A stretch of DNA of 43,281 bases, from positions 1 to 43,281 of the forward strand of contig CACLQQ010000017.1 in NCBI GenBank assembly GCA_902609095.1. Reading direction: 5' to 3'. The notes beneath the pieces were generated by a model, which was not told the origin of the DNA, made no database searches, and saw only the letters and a program-made list of their open reading frames with translations. The position numbers and the translations under genes were made by a program. Each line of letters opens with the position of its first letter. Within the stretch, counting starts at the first letter, position 1. Shown here piece by piece: positions 9,113-16,931 of this stretch. Source of the DNA: an uncultured Bacteroidota bacterium. Its GTDB lineage: Bacteria > Bacteroidota > Bacteroidia > Chitinophagales > Saprospiraceae.

Positions 9113-9622
9113 ATGGCAAGCAACAATAAGCAGACAGCTTCATTCATAGTACGATTTAATCAAAGCATCTATGAGCAGGCCAGAAAAGCAAATGTTCAAT
9201 GGAGAGGAAAGATCTCACATGTTCAGGATGGCGATGCTATGGGATTCACTGATATGTCTGAAGCCATGAGCTTTATTCGAGATAAACTTACTAAACTCAC
9301 AATAGATGCAACAGCAGATAAAAGTGAAGAAGAGCAAGAAGGCATCTTGGAGAAAAGCTTAGATATCTGGAATAAGGTAAAGGCAACCGGACCTAAACTA
9401 CTGATAGAAACACTTAAAGACCCTAAAAAACAAGTTTCTCAAATTCAAGATCAGATTCAATATCAAATATTTCAGGTTAGTAGTAAAATCAGCTCTAAAG
9501 TAGAGTTAGATCAATGGAGAGCAGCAAGTAAATCAGACTTTAAATCAATTAAAGATCAGATTTCCGCCTTAAATGTAACAGTTGCAGCACTTACAGAAAA
9601 GATTGATCAGATAGCAAAATAA
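9113..9622 (+). CDS. Conserved hypothetical coiled-coil protein, possibly granule-associated
   Basis: A 169-residue intact protein lying 18 bp after hslR. Residues 9-65 form a compact module (SFIVRFNQSIYEQ, then VQWRGKISHVQDGDAMGFTDMSEAMSFIRDKL) with paired WRG and HVQ motifs. The C-terminal half (about 75-169) is amphipathic and rich in Gln, Lys, Ser and Ile, with heptad-like spacing (WNKVKATGPKLLIETLKDPKK, then ISALNVTVAALTEKIDQIAK), which suggests a coiled coil. From memory, similar N-terminal modules occur next to storage-granule genes in Bacteroidota, but I cannot verify that here. With phasin-like genes 1.4 kb downstream, a granule-surface or scaffolding role is a reasonable hypothesis, not a call. 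Confidence 0.55.
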   Translation: MASNNKQTASFIVRFNQSIYEQARKANVQWRGKISHVQDGDAMGFTDMSEAMSFIRDKLTKLTIDATADKSEEEQEGILEKSLDIWNKVKATGPKLLIETLKDPKKQVSQIQDQIQYQIFQVSSKISSKVELDQWRAASKSDFKSIKDQISALNVTVAALTEKIDQIAK

Positions 9623-9653
9623 TAGTTAGCACTATACCCTAATCAGTAAATCT

Positions 9654-10432
9654 GTGGAACTATCTCATTCAAATAGCACGAACTACCCTATCCAGATATA
9701 TACTCTTGGAGGGTTCAAAGTCATCCAAAAAGGCATATTACTGAACTCTAAGGACTGGGGAAGAGATAAAAGCATTCAGCTTCTTCAGTTTCTGGTTTCC
9801 AACAGATCTCATTCATCATTGCACAAGGAACAGATCATTGATAGACCATGGGACGAAGCAACAAACAGAGACTTTAAAGTAGCTATGCATGGCATCAACA
9901 AGGCATTAGAACCTAATCGTCCAAGGCTTACAGAGCCACGTTATTTAATAAGAAATGGTTTAAGCTACAAGCTCAATTTGAATGATGTATGGATTGATAT
10001 CAATGAGGCCGAATCTTTAATCTCTGATGCTAATAGAAATAGAATCAAAAATCCTGACCACAGTATAAAACTATTCCAAGCAGCAATAGACTTATATAAA
10101 GGCACCTTTTTACCCAATCGTTTATATGAAGATTGGACCTCTGAAGAGAGAGAAAGAATGCAAGTACTGTTCTTAGGCGCATATTCTGATTTGGTGCAAC
10201 TCTTGATCGAGGAACAGCCAATGGAAGCCATAAGGTTAACTCAATCAGCATTGCAGATCGAATCTGTATGGGAAGACGCCTAAAGGATTCAGATTGAAGC
10301 TTATATCAAAAGAGGAAATAGGCCCATGGCCCTTAAAACATATCATAAATGTAAATCAGTCCTGTTGAAGGAATATGGAATAACACCTCTACCTCAGACT
10401 CAAAACTTAATTAATAAAGTGAAAAAAATGTA
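9654..10432 (+). pseudogene. SARP/BTAD-type transcriptional regulator with an internal stop
   Basis: A GTG start at 9654 opens a regulator with an OmpR-like winged-helix N-terminus (IYTLGGFKVIQKG, then SIQLLQFLVSNR and EQIIDRPWDEA) and a bacterial transcriptional activator domain (BTAD) of TPR type (LYKGTFLPNRLYEDWTSEER). The frame stops at TAA 10281-10283 after SVWEDA. The same frame continues in perfect family style (RIQIEAYIKRGNRPMALKTY, then KSVLLKEYGITPLPQT) to TAA 10430-10432. A single nonsense change at the position where the family has Tyr or another residue has therefore cut off the last ~50 residues. SARP-like proteins activate adjacent operons; here the obvious target is the lipid-storage block. 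The truncated product lacks one full BTAD helix pair and is probably inactive. Confidence 0.78.
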
Positions 10433-10857
10433 AAGACAAAGCGAATTCACTTGCCATATACTTACAAAGTACTTTGATTGTTATCACCACACTAGCGAGG
10501 TTTCCATCAATCTTACCATCCATTAAGAAATCACTTGAAGCTGGGCATTGAACAGGATCGGTCTTCAGACAGGTAAAAGCCATAGACCACTCACTAAATC
10601 CCCTCTCTGGGAAACTTGCTTTCCAAAGCAGTTTGACATTAATATTTAATGCATCAGAAGAAATATTCTGATACAAGCTCTCTACACATTCTTGAGATCC
10701 TTCTAACATTCGTATAATGGTCCTCTTATGAGAGAAAAGAAATCCAGTAATACCATGTTGCGAGTTAGCTAAACTATTTGGCTATTAAGTCTAAGAATGC
10801 ATTCTCAATAGGATCATAAGTTGTACGACTCTGATATATGAGTTCATATAAATTTAC
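10407..10857 (-). pseudogene. BLUF-type blue-light photoreceptor remnant
   Basis: Read on the minus strand, the N-terminal part is NLYELIYQSRTTYDP, which resembles a BLUF beta-1 strand with the conserved Tyr. It is followed by two stops (TAG 10775-10777, TAA 10766-10768) and a frame change. The rest is HGITGFLFSHKRTIIRMLEG, then VESLYQN and FPERGFSEWSMAF, the standard BLUF core and cap. The position that is a flavin-contacting Gln in BLUF domains (FxQxLEG) is Arg here (codon 10710-10712, CGA, one transition from CAA). The start is uncertain because no clear ATG precedes NLYEL. The 3' end overlaps the convergent SARP gene by 26 nt. BLUF domains sense blue light through FAD; this copy is not functional. 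Family call is moderate. Confidence 0.6.
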
Positions 10858-10989
10858 AGCTACAATCTTTACACTAATTGACCAGTCAGTAAGGTATAAA
10901 ATATCCTCATATTTACTTTAATGATCATTTGTAACTGATCTGTAACAAGCCTAATTGATATTTGTAGTAACAAATGAAAATCAGGCGTA

Positions 10990-11726
10990 ATGGCTACAAA
11001 AAAGGCAATTATAAATAATGTAACTGAGCGTAAAGCTAAGGTTAAGGATAACGTGAAAAAAATTCACGATAGGCTAATTAAAACATCAGAAGATGTTTTT
11101 ACTGGTAAAATAACGGCTGGAGAAAAATGGCAAGGATTTGTTGCTAAGACTATTAAAAAATCAGAATCAATAGCATAAAAGAATATTGATATCATCTTTG
11201 GCACAGCAGAAGAATCAAAGGTGGTGTTGAAAACAGTGCATCAAGAGTGGAAAATCTTTCCGGTAAAAAAGATACATTATTTTCTAATATCAAAGAAAGA
11301 ATATCTAACAATCATCTTTACAAAAGATTTATAAGAGAGGTAGAAGATATAGTAGAAGAAGTATCATATGCACCTATCGTAAAAAAAGCCAAAAAAGTAG
11401 CAGTCAAAGCTAAAGTAGAAGTGGAGGATGCTATTGAGGATATAAAAAAAGATATAACTGAAGTTGCTCAAACTATCAAAGAAAAAGTGACCGAAATTAC
11501 GAACACTACTGCAGTTAAAACTGACTTAAAAGTCATTAATGGTATTGGCCCCAAACTTGAGCAAGTTCTCAATGACGTGGGTATCAATAACTATGCTGGT
11601 CTAACTAAAGCAAGAAAAAAAGATCTGCAAAACATATTAGATCAAGCAGGACCAAGATATCGCATGCACAATCCTGAGGATTGGAAAGCTCAAGCAAAAT
11701 TAGCTTTAGAAAATAAAAATATATAA
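10990..11726 (+). pseudogene. Phasin-like granule protein with C-terminal helix-hairpin-helix, broken
   Basis: Starts at ATG 10990 with a Lys-rich amphipathic helix (KAKVKDNVKKIHDRLIKTSEDVF). It hits TAA at 11176-11178, continues as NIDIIFGTAEES, and then needs a 1-nt correction near 11215 to reach GGVENSASRVENLSGKKD and the long frame ending at 11726. The middle is a repetitive Lys/Glu/Val/Ala helix (VKKAKKVAVKAKVEVEDAIE) like phasins and other lipid- or PHA-granule surface proteins. The C-terminal ~60 residues (DLKVINGIGPKLEQVLNDVG, then DLQNILDQAGPRYRMHNP) form a helix-hairpin-helix of the type seen in L21-like extensions. The repaired product would be about 245 residues. The phasin role is inferred from composition and context. 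Confidence 0.6.
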
Positions 11727-11784
11727 AATAAAAGCTTGAAAAAAGCTAAATAATAAATTGAATAAACTAAAAAACAGGAACACA

Positions 11785-12092
11785 ATGGGGCAACTAAAAG
11801 CGTAAAAAAAACGACTCAAGTGAACGAAAGATTCAACTTTGAAAACACTATTGAAAGAGTAAAATCAACTACTTCGGATGTGAATAATTTTGCATTGGAA
11901 TCAACTGAGGATTTAGTAAATGAAGCAATAGTGAGAACTGAGCTATGGCAAAATGTAGCTACTAAAGCTATCGATGGTGATTTAAAATTGGCTTCAAAAC
12001 AACAAGACATTGTTTTTGACACCTTAGAATCACTTAAAGGTCAGTTTGCTCATAGCAGAAAAAGATTTTCTTCTTTGGTTAGCAAGAACTAA
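11785..12092 (+). pseudogene. Second phasin-like small protein, 5' frameshift
   Basis: The main frame from GTG 11820 encodes 90 residues (ERFNFENTIERVKSTTSDVN, then ALESTEDLVNEAIVRTELWQ and KASKQQDI-like helices), an all-helical amphipathic protein of phasin size. Upstream in the same frame the codons read ATKSVKKTTQVNERF and would join ATG 11785 if one base were restored in the G4 run at 11787-11790. The original product was therefore probably about 102 residues, and a translated form from GTG 11820 may still be made. A terminator follows at 12120. No enzymatic motif is present. The role on lipid granules is inferred from size, helicity and position next to the first phasin-like gene and the WS/DGAT locus. 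Confidence 0.5.
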
Positions 12093-12119
12093 GACACACT
12101 TATTCATAGGACAATATGG

Positions 12120-12156
12120 TGCCAGAATTACTCTATTGAGTTTCTCTGGCATTTTT
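12120..12156 (+). terminator. Rho-independent terminator after phasin-like genes
   Basis: TGCCAGA (12120-12126) pairs with TCTGGCA (12145-12151), with an inner ACTC/GAGT pairing around a TATT loop, followed by TTTTT. It lies 28 bp after the phasin-like stop. Confidence 0.75.
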
Positions 12157-12277
12157 ATTTAAGACTATATGATTTAGCTTATCACATATTAAATGACAAA
12201 TCATATATTGTAAAAATAAGTGTCAATTGAGTATTTTATGTACAGAATATTCGATTAACAAAAACTAACTACTAAAC

Positions 12278-13066
12278 ATGTCTACTTCGCTACAACCTCT
12301 TGCAGCAGTCAAAAAACCTTCATTTTTTTGGTTCGCCACAGAAACTGGACGAGCACTATTTGAATGGAGTACTACGATTCCCTTTAAATTCATTGATCGG
12401 CATAAAAAAGATTCTGCTGATGGTCATCCTGTATTATTGCTACCAGGTTTCATGGCTACAGACACTTCCAACAAACCGATGAAGAAGTATCTTAATAATT
12501 TAGGATACGAAGCACATGGTTGGGAAATAGGTCGAAACTTGGCTAAAGTCGAATATATCGAACAGCTTATTAAGAGAGTTCAAGAGTTACATGATAGTAG
12601 TGGAACGAAGGTTAGCCTTATCGGTTGGAGCCTCGGAGGAATCTATGCTCGGCAGATCGCAAAAGAAACTCCACACTTAATCAGACAAGTCATTACTATG
12701 GGCTCCCCATTTGGAGGAATTACTGAGCGAAATAATGCACGTTGGCTACATAATATCATAACCGTTGGTAAAGGAACACAAAACGTAGATCCAGAACTGC
12801 TGGCAGATATTCCGATAGCTCCTAACGTTCCATTCACGGCCATCTATACCAAACAAGATGGTATAGTGCCTTGGGAAGTATGTTATGAAAGACAAGAAAG
12901 CCCCTTAATTCAAAATATAGAAGTGCGAGGCAGTCATTTAGGCCTTGGAGTTAATCCCACGGTCCTTAATATAATCGCTGACAGATTACAATATAAGGAA
13001 GAGAATTGGAGAAGATTCGAACCAAATGGTTTGGTCGAAGACCTTCTCTTTTATCCTACTTCGTAA
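12278..13066 (+). CDS. Alpha/beta hydrolase (lipase/esterase-like)
   Basis: A 262-residue intact alpha/beta hydrolase without a signal peptide. The oxyanion region is VLLLPGFMATD and the nucleophile elbow is GWSLGG with S118; D194 (TKQDGIVPW) and H220 (GSHLGLG) complete the triad. The LPGF segment and the MGSPFGG stretch after the elbow resemble intracellular lipases and PHA-associated hydrolases. It is the only intact enzyme of the storage block and could mobilise stored acylglycerols or wax esters. It has its own upstream region of about 185 bp after a terminator and is convergent with the TPR gene, 5 bp apart. The substrate is inferred from context. Confidence 0.85.
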   Translation: MSTSLQPLAAVKKPSFFWFATETGRALFEWSTTIPFKFIDRHKKDSADGHPVLLLPGFMATDTSNKPMKKYLNNLGYEAHGWEIGRNLAKVEYIEQLIKRVQELHDSSGTKVSLIGWSLGGIYARQIAKETPHLIRQVITMGSPFGGITERNNARWLHNIITVGKGTQNVDPELLADIPIAPNVPFTAIYTKQDGIVPWEVCYERQESPLIQNIEVRGSHLGLGVNPTVLNIIADRLQYKEENWRRFEPNGLVEDLLFYPTS

Positions 13067-13071
13067 TCTCT

Positions 13072-13875
13072 CTATTTTTCTAATTGTCCAGCTCTATATT
13101 CTGCTTGAGCTTTATACTTTTCTTCTGTAACCTTACGGTACAGGCTTGCGGCTTCTGACTTTGAACCTGACTTTTCTAATTGCTCGGCTAAATAGAATGT
13201 ATACTTATCAGGAACGGCATCTACCTTCAGTTCTATAGCCGTTCTCATAGCCGCAATCGCTTCAGTATAATTATCCTGAGCGGCAAGTGACCTTGACATA
13301 TAGTAATTAACGTCCGCATTAGCTGGTGCTCCACCAACATATGCTTTAGCCATGTCAATTGCCATATCATAATTCTTAGCGACATAAGTCTTACCGATCA
13401 AAGTTTCCGCCTTTTTATATCGACTTTTAGCTCTATCAGTCTTTCCTTCATCCATAGCTTTTTTGGCGGCTAAAATGTAATTATTTACTGCATCGATTTT
13501 TTCTCCCTTTCCTTCTTGAGCTCTAGCAACACCCTCATAGTTAGAAGAATAAAGTGGATTTATCTCTATACCCTTATTATACATAGCCAAGGCTCCATCA
13601 TAGTCTTTAGCCTTTCTTTTTGTATTTCCTAAATTATATGCTGCGACTGCACCATTCTTTTTAGACAATTTTATGATTTGCTCATTAGCATCTGCTTCTG
13701 CTAAAGCCAAGGCTGCTTCCATTTTTGCGAGACCATTTTCATAATCTTTAGACTTCAATAAAGCTAAACCTTCGTTATAAGTTCCTGCTGCTGTAGCATC
13801 TTGAGCAAAGATAGTACCTGCGCTAAGCAACAAACAAAAAGATATTAAACAAACTCTTGATATCATCTTCAACAT
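13072..13875 (-). CDS. Secreted tetratricopeptide-repeat protein
   Basis: A 267-residue protein with a clear signal peptide (MLKMISRVCLISFCLLLSAG, cleavage after IFAQ) and several TPR units (AGTYNEGLALLKSKDYENGL, AAYNLGNTKRKAKDYDGALA, YNKGIEINPLYSSNYEGVAR and DVNYYMSRSLAAQDNYTEAI). It is probably a periplasmic or outer-membrane-associated scaffold. The frame is intact. It is convergent with the hydrolase and divergent from the WS/DGAT gene across a 231-bp region. There is no direct evidence that it belongs to the storage pathway. Confidence 0.85.
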   Translation of the reverse strand: MLKMISRVCLISFCLLLSAGTIFAQDATAAGTYNEGLALLKSKDYENGLAKMEAALALAEADANEQIIKLSKKNGAVAAYNLGNTKRKAKDYDGALAMYNKGIEINPLYSSNYEGVARAQEGKGEKIDAVNNYILAAKKAMDEGKTDRAKSRYKKAETLIGKTYVAKNYDMAIDMAKAYVGGAPANADVNYYMSRSLAAQDNYTEAIAAMRTAIELKVDAVPDKYTFYLAEQLEKSGSKSEAASLYRKVTEEKYKAQAEYRAGQLEK

Positions 13876-14039
13876 AAATGACTGATTTTTAAATTTTTAC
13901 GAAAGATCAAATATACTAACGGTGTAGAATTATCAAAGAAATGGAGACTTTTCTAAGTGAAACAAAATGTTAAAATCATTAATTCATTAGCTTATTAACT
14001 TATCGTAATAGATAATCTACCTTAATATTCAGGTATACA

Positions 14040-14072
14040 TTGATAAAGACAATCGATTATTTATTATCTTTA
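14040..14072 (+). promoter_or_regulatory. Candidate Bacteroidota-type promoter for the WS/DGAT gene
   Basis: TTG at 14040-14042 and TATCTTTA at 14065-14072 resemble the TTTG / TAnnTTTG elements of Bacteroidota housekeeping promoters (7 of 8 at the -7 box), 35 bp before the WS/DGAT ATG. Such motifs occur by chance in AT-rich DNA, so this is only a candidate. Confidence 0.25.
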
Positions 14073-14106
14073 TTTAATAGATGTTCAGTTAATAATTCAG
14101 GAAAGC

Positions 14107-15920
14107 ATGATCAAAGAAATATTAGATAAAATAGATGTTCAAGATATAGAGGCTGTAAGCGGAATGGATGCCACCTTCCTGTATAGGGAATCTCCTACCA
14201 GCCCAATGCATATTGGCTCAGTGGCCATCATAGAGTAGTCTCTACAGTTTGAGACATTCAAAAAAACTATCAAGTCTCGATTACACATGGTCCCTAAACT
14301 GCCTAAGAGGCTTATGGATGTCCCATTAGGAGTTGATTATCCATATTGGATTGATGATCCTAATTTTGATATTTCTTTACACATTCAACATGTGGCGCTT
14401 CCCTCTCCAGGGGTTGGGCAGAATTGTGTGCGTTAGCATCAAGCATTTTCTCAGAGCCGCTTGATAGAACCAGGACATTGTGGAGTTACACCTTTGTCGA
14501 AGGACTGGATCAAGTATCGCAGTTGCCTAAAGGCAGTGTTTCGGTCATAAGCAAGGTTCATTATGTTGCTATAGATGGAATCGCAGGAGCCCGTATGTTA
14601 GCAGTTTTATTCGATTTAGCCCCATCCGATAAAGAGCCACCGGCTCCTAAGCCGTTCAAACCTCAACCGTTACCTAATGAATTAAAACTGGTATATAAGA
14701 GTGCCTTCAGCTTTGCTAAAGATCCTTTTAAGCTACCTAAGATCATGACTCAGACTTTGACTTCCACAGTCAAAGCGGGTGTTGTATCTCGGTTCAAAAG
14801 AATGGAAATGCCAACAGCTCCCTTTACTGCTCCTGCAACTCCATTTAATGATATTATTTCAGCAGCCCGTAAGTGGAATACTACCATATTAGAATTTGAT
14901 AGAGTTCGTAATCTAAAACAGATTATGGGATGCACGCTTAATGATATTATTTTGACGATCTGTGCAGGTGGTCTGAGGAAATATCTCGAGAGTAAAAATA
15001 AGTTGCCGCTCAAGCTATTAGTTGCTATGGTGCCAATCAGTGATCGTGAGAAAACAGATACCTCGGCACAAGGAAATAAAGTATCAGCAATGTTAGTTCA
15101 ACTAGCCACTAACATTGCTGATCCCTTGGAAAGGTAAGAGACCATCCAAGCCAATGCCACTCGAGGCAAAACTTATAACAATGCATTAGGTGCCAAATCA
15201 CTAAGCAATCTGGCTGAGGCAGTACCTTTTGGCATCGCTAATCAAGCAGCTAAGATGTACTCACGTTATAATATGGCAAGGGCTCATAACCCTGTGTTTA
15301 ATGTTGTTATGACTAATGTTCCTGGCCCACAAGTACCACTTTATATCAATACACACAAATTAGTATCGGTAATGGGTACCGCACCAATTATAGATGGCAT
15401 GGGATTAATGATGGCGATATTCAGTTATAACGGCCAGATTACCATTAGCTCCACCTCTGATGCTAAGTCTATGCCAGACATAGATGTATTTAACAGATAT
15501 GTCTTAGAAGCCGCCAATGAGTTAGAAGAACTGGTCATAAATTATAAAGAAGAAGCTGGTAAGAAGAAAAAGAAAGGTAAGCCAGCATCAGACGTATTCT
15601 TTGACAACATCAAAAAATTCATCAAGAAAGACCCTAAAGCAATAAAGGCTGATAGCGGTGTATTCCAATTCAATATAACTGGACCAAATCCGGTAACTTG
15701 GAGTGTCGACTTAAGCAAGCAACCGGGAACCCTACGTTGATGTAATGCGAAATCTCCTGACGTCACACTGACAATAAGAGAAAAGCACTAAATGAATTTA
15801 GGCAATGGTTCTACAGATATTCAGACGGCCTTTGTACAAGGAAGAGTAGAGATTGACGGAGATCAGAAGAAAGCAATTAGATTAGTCAAGATTCTATCTA
15901 TCTTACCTAAGATCAAATAG
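14107..15920 (+). pseudogene. Wax ester synthase/diacylglycerol acyltransferase fused to an SCP2 domain, broken
   Basis: WS/DGAT makes triacylglycerol or wax esters from acyl-CoA plus diacylglycerol or fatty alcohol. ATG 14107 opens with AVSGMDATFLYRESPTSPMH, the family N-terminus. The condensation motif HHxxxDG reads HYVAIDG (codons 14559-14579), so the second, essential His is Tyr. Later family landmarks are present: NDIILTICAGGLRKYL, then SRYNMARAHNP and TNVPGPQVPLYI. After residue LEELVINYKEEAG comes a Lys-rich linker and an SCP2 sterol/lipid-carrier-like domain (GVFQFNITGPNPVTWSVDLS, then FVQGRVEIDGDQKKAIRLVK) ending at 15918-15920. Lesions: TAG 14236, one base missing in the G-run near 14413, TAA 15135, TGA 15738 and TAA 15789. 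Convergent with gpsA, 1 bp apart. Confidence 0.88.
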
Positions 15921-15921
15921 T

Positions 15922-16915
15922 TTAGCCAGGATCATACTCTGATCCAGATGCCGTTCTCAGTAGTCCACTGAAGGCTTCTTTTACATTAGAGCCTTCATGG
16001 CATACTCGGTATACTTCATGAGAGATAGGCATCTCTATGTCATACTTTTCTGCCAGCTCCATGACTACTTTGCAACTCTTCACTCCTTCGGCCACCATAT
16101 TCATATTATTGATAATGTCATCAAAGGCTCTACCCTGCCCTAACTCATAACCCACTGTTCTATTTCCACCCTGAGGACTATTACATGTAGCCACTAAATC
16201 TCCCATGCCTGCTAAACCTGAGAATGTTTTTCTTTTACCCCCCATAGCGACTCCTAATAGAGTAAGTTCAGCAAGTCCTCTTATTATTACTGCAGCTCTC
16301 GTATTATCTCCAGCCCCTGCCCCATCTCCCATACCCGCTGCTATGGTTCTAACATTTTTTAATACTCCACCTAATTTACAACCTGCCACATCATTATTGG
16401 TATAGACTCTGAAATATCCCAATCTAAAAATCTCTTTTAGTCCTACGCCAATTCTTTTATCAACCATGTCAATTACACTTGATGCAGCTGTCCCGATATG
16501 ATTTCTCTGGCTAAATTAGGACCAGTAAGTACTCCAACAGGATGACCAGGCATAACATTCTCGATGACCTCCGTCATCCGCATTTTAGTCCCATGCTCTA
16601 ATCCTTTAGTTGAACTGACTATAGGAACCCATGGTCTAATATGAGGTCGTACTTCTTCCATTACGGCCCTAAATTATGAGAAGGAATCCCCATTACAATA
16701 ATTTCCGCATTCTCCACAGTCTCTTTGATGGTATATCGAGCTGCTAAACCCAAATATAGTTTAGCTTCTTTCAGGTAACGATGATTCGTATGATGATTGT
16801 TAATCTCATCAACTGTATCGCCATTTCTTGCCCATAGCAAGGTTGGAGTATTACGAGCAGTTAGAGAGGCGACTGTTGAGCCTTATGAACCACCTCCTAA
16901 AACTGCTACTTTCAT
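15922..16915 (-). pseudogene. gpsA: NAD(P)-dependent glycerol-3-phosphate dehydrogenase, broken
   Basis: GpsA reduces dihydroxyacetone phosphate to sn-glycerol-3-phosphate, the backbone for glycerolipids. ATG 16915 opens MKVAVLGGGS, then a TAA (16883-16885) replaces the Trp of the family's GSWG dinucleotide loop. A 1-nt deletion near 16672 breaks IPSHNL from EEVRPHIRPWVPIVSSTKGL. Another near 16490 separates GPNLAREIISGQ from the C-terminal frame 15922-16467. That frame keeps NDVAGCKLGGVLKNV (catalytic Lys region), then GLAGMGDLVATCNSPQGGNR and the usual C-terminus. It starts 16 nt after the stop of the acyltransferase fusion, so it was the last gene of that operon, supplying glycerol-3-P to the fusion enzyme. 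Another gpsA elsewhere in the genome presumably serves membrane lipids. Confidence 0.9.
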
Positions 16916-16931
16916 CTACATATTGATTATG

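Noticed and set aside
10045-10251. Minus-strand frames opposite the SARP gene.
   Set aside because: These are shadows of the plus-strand BTAD coding region, which has clear family motifs.
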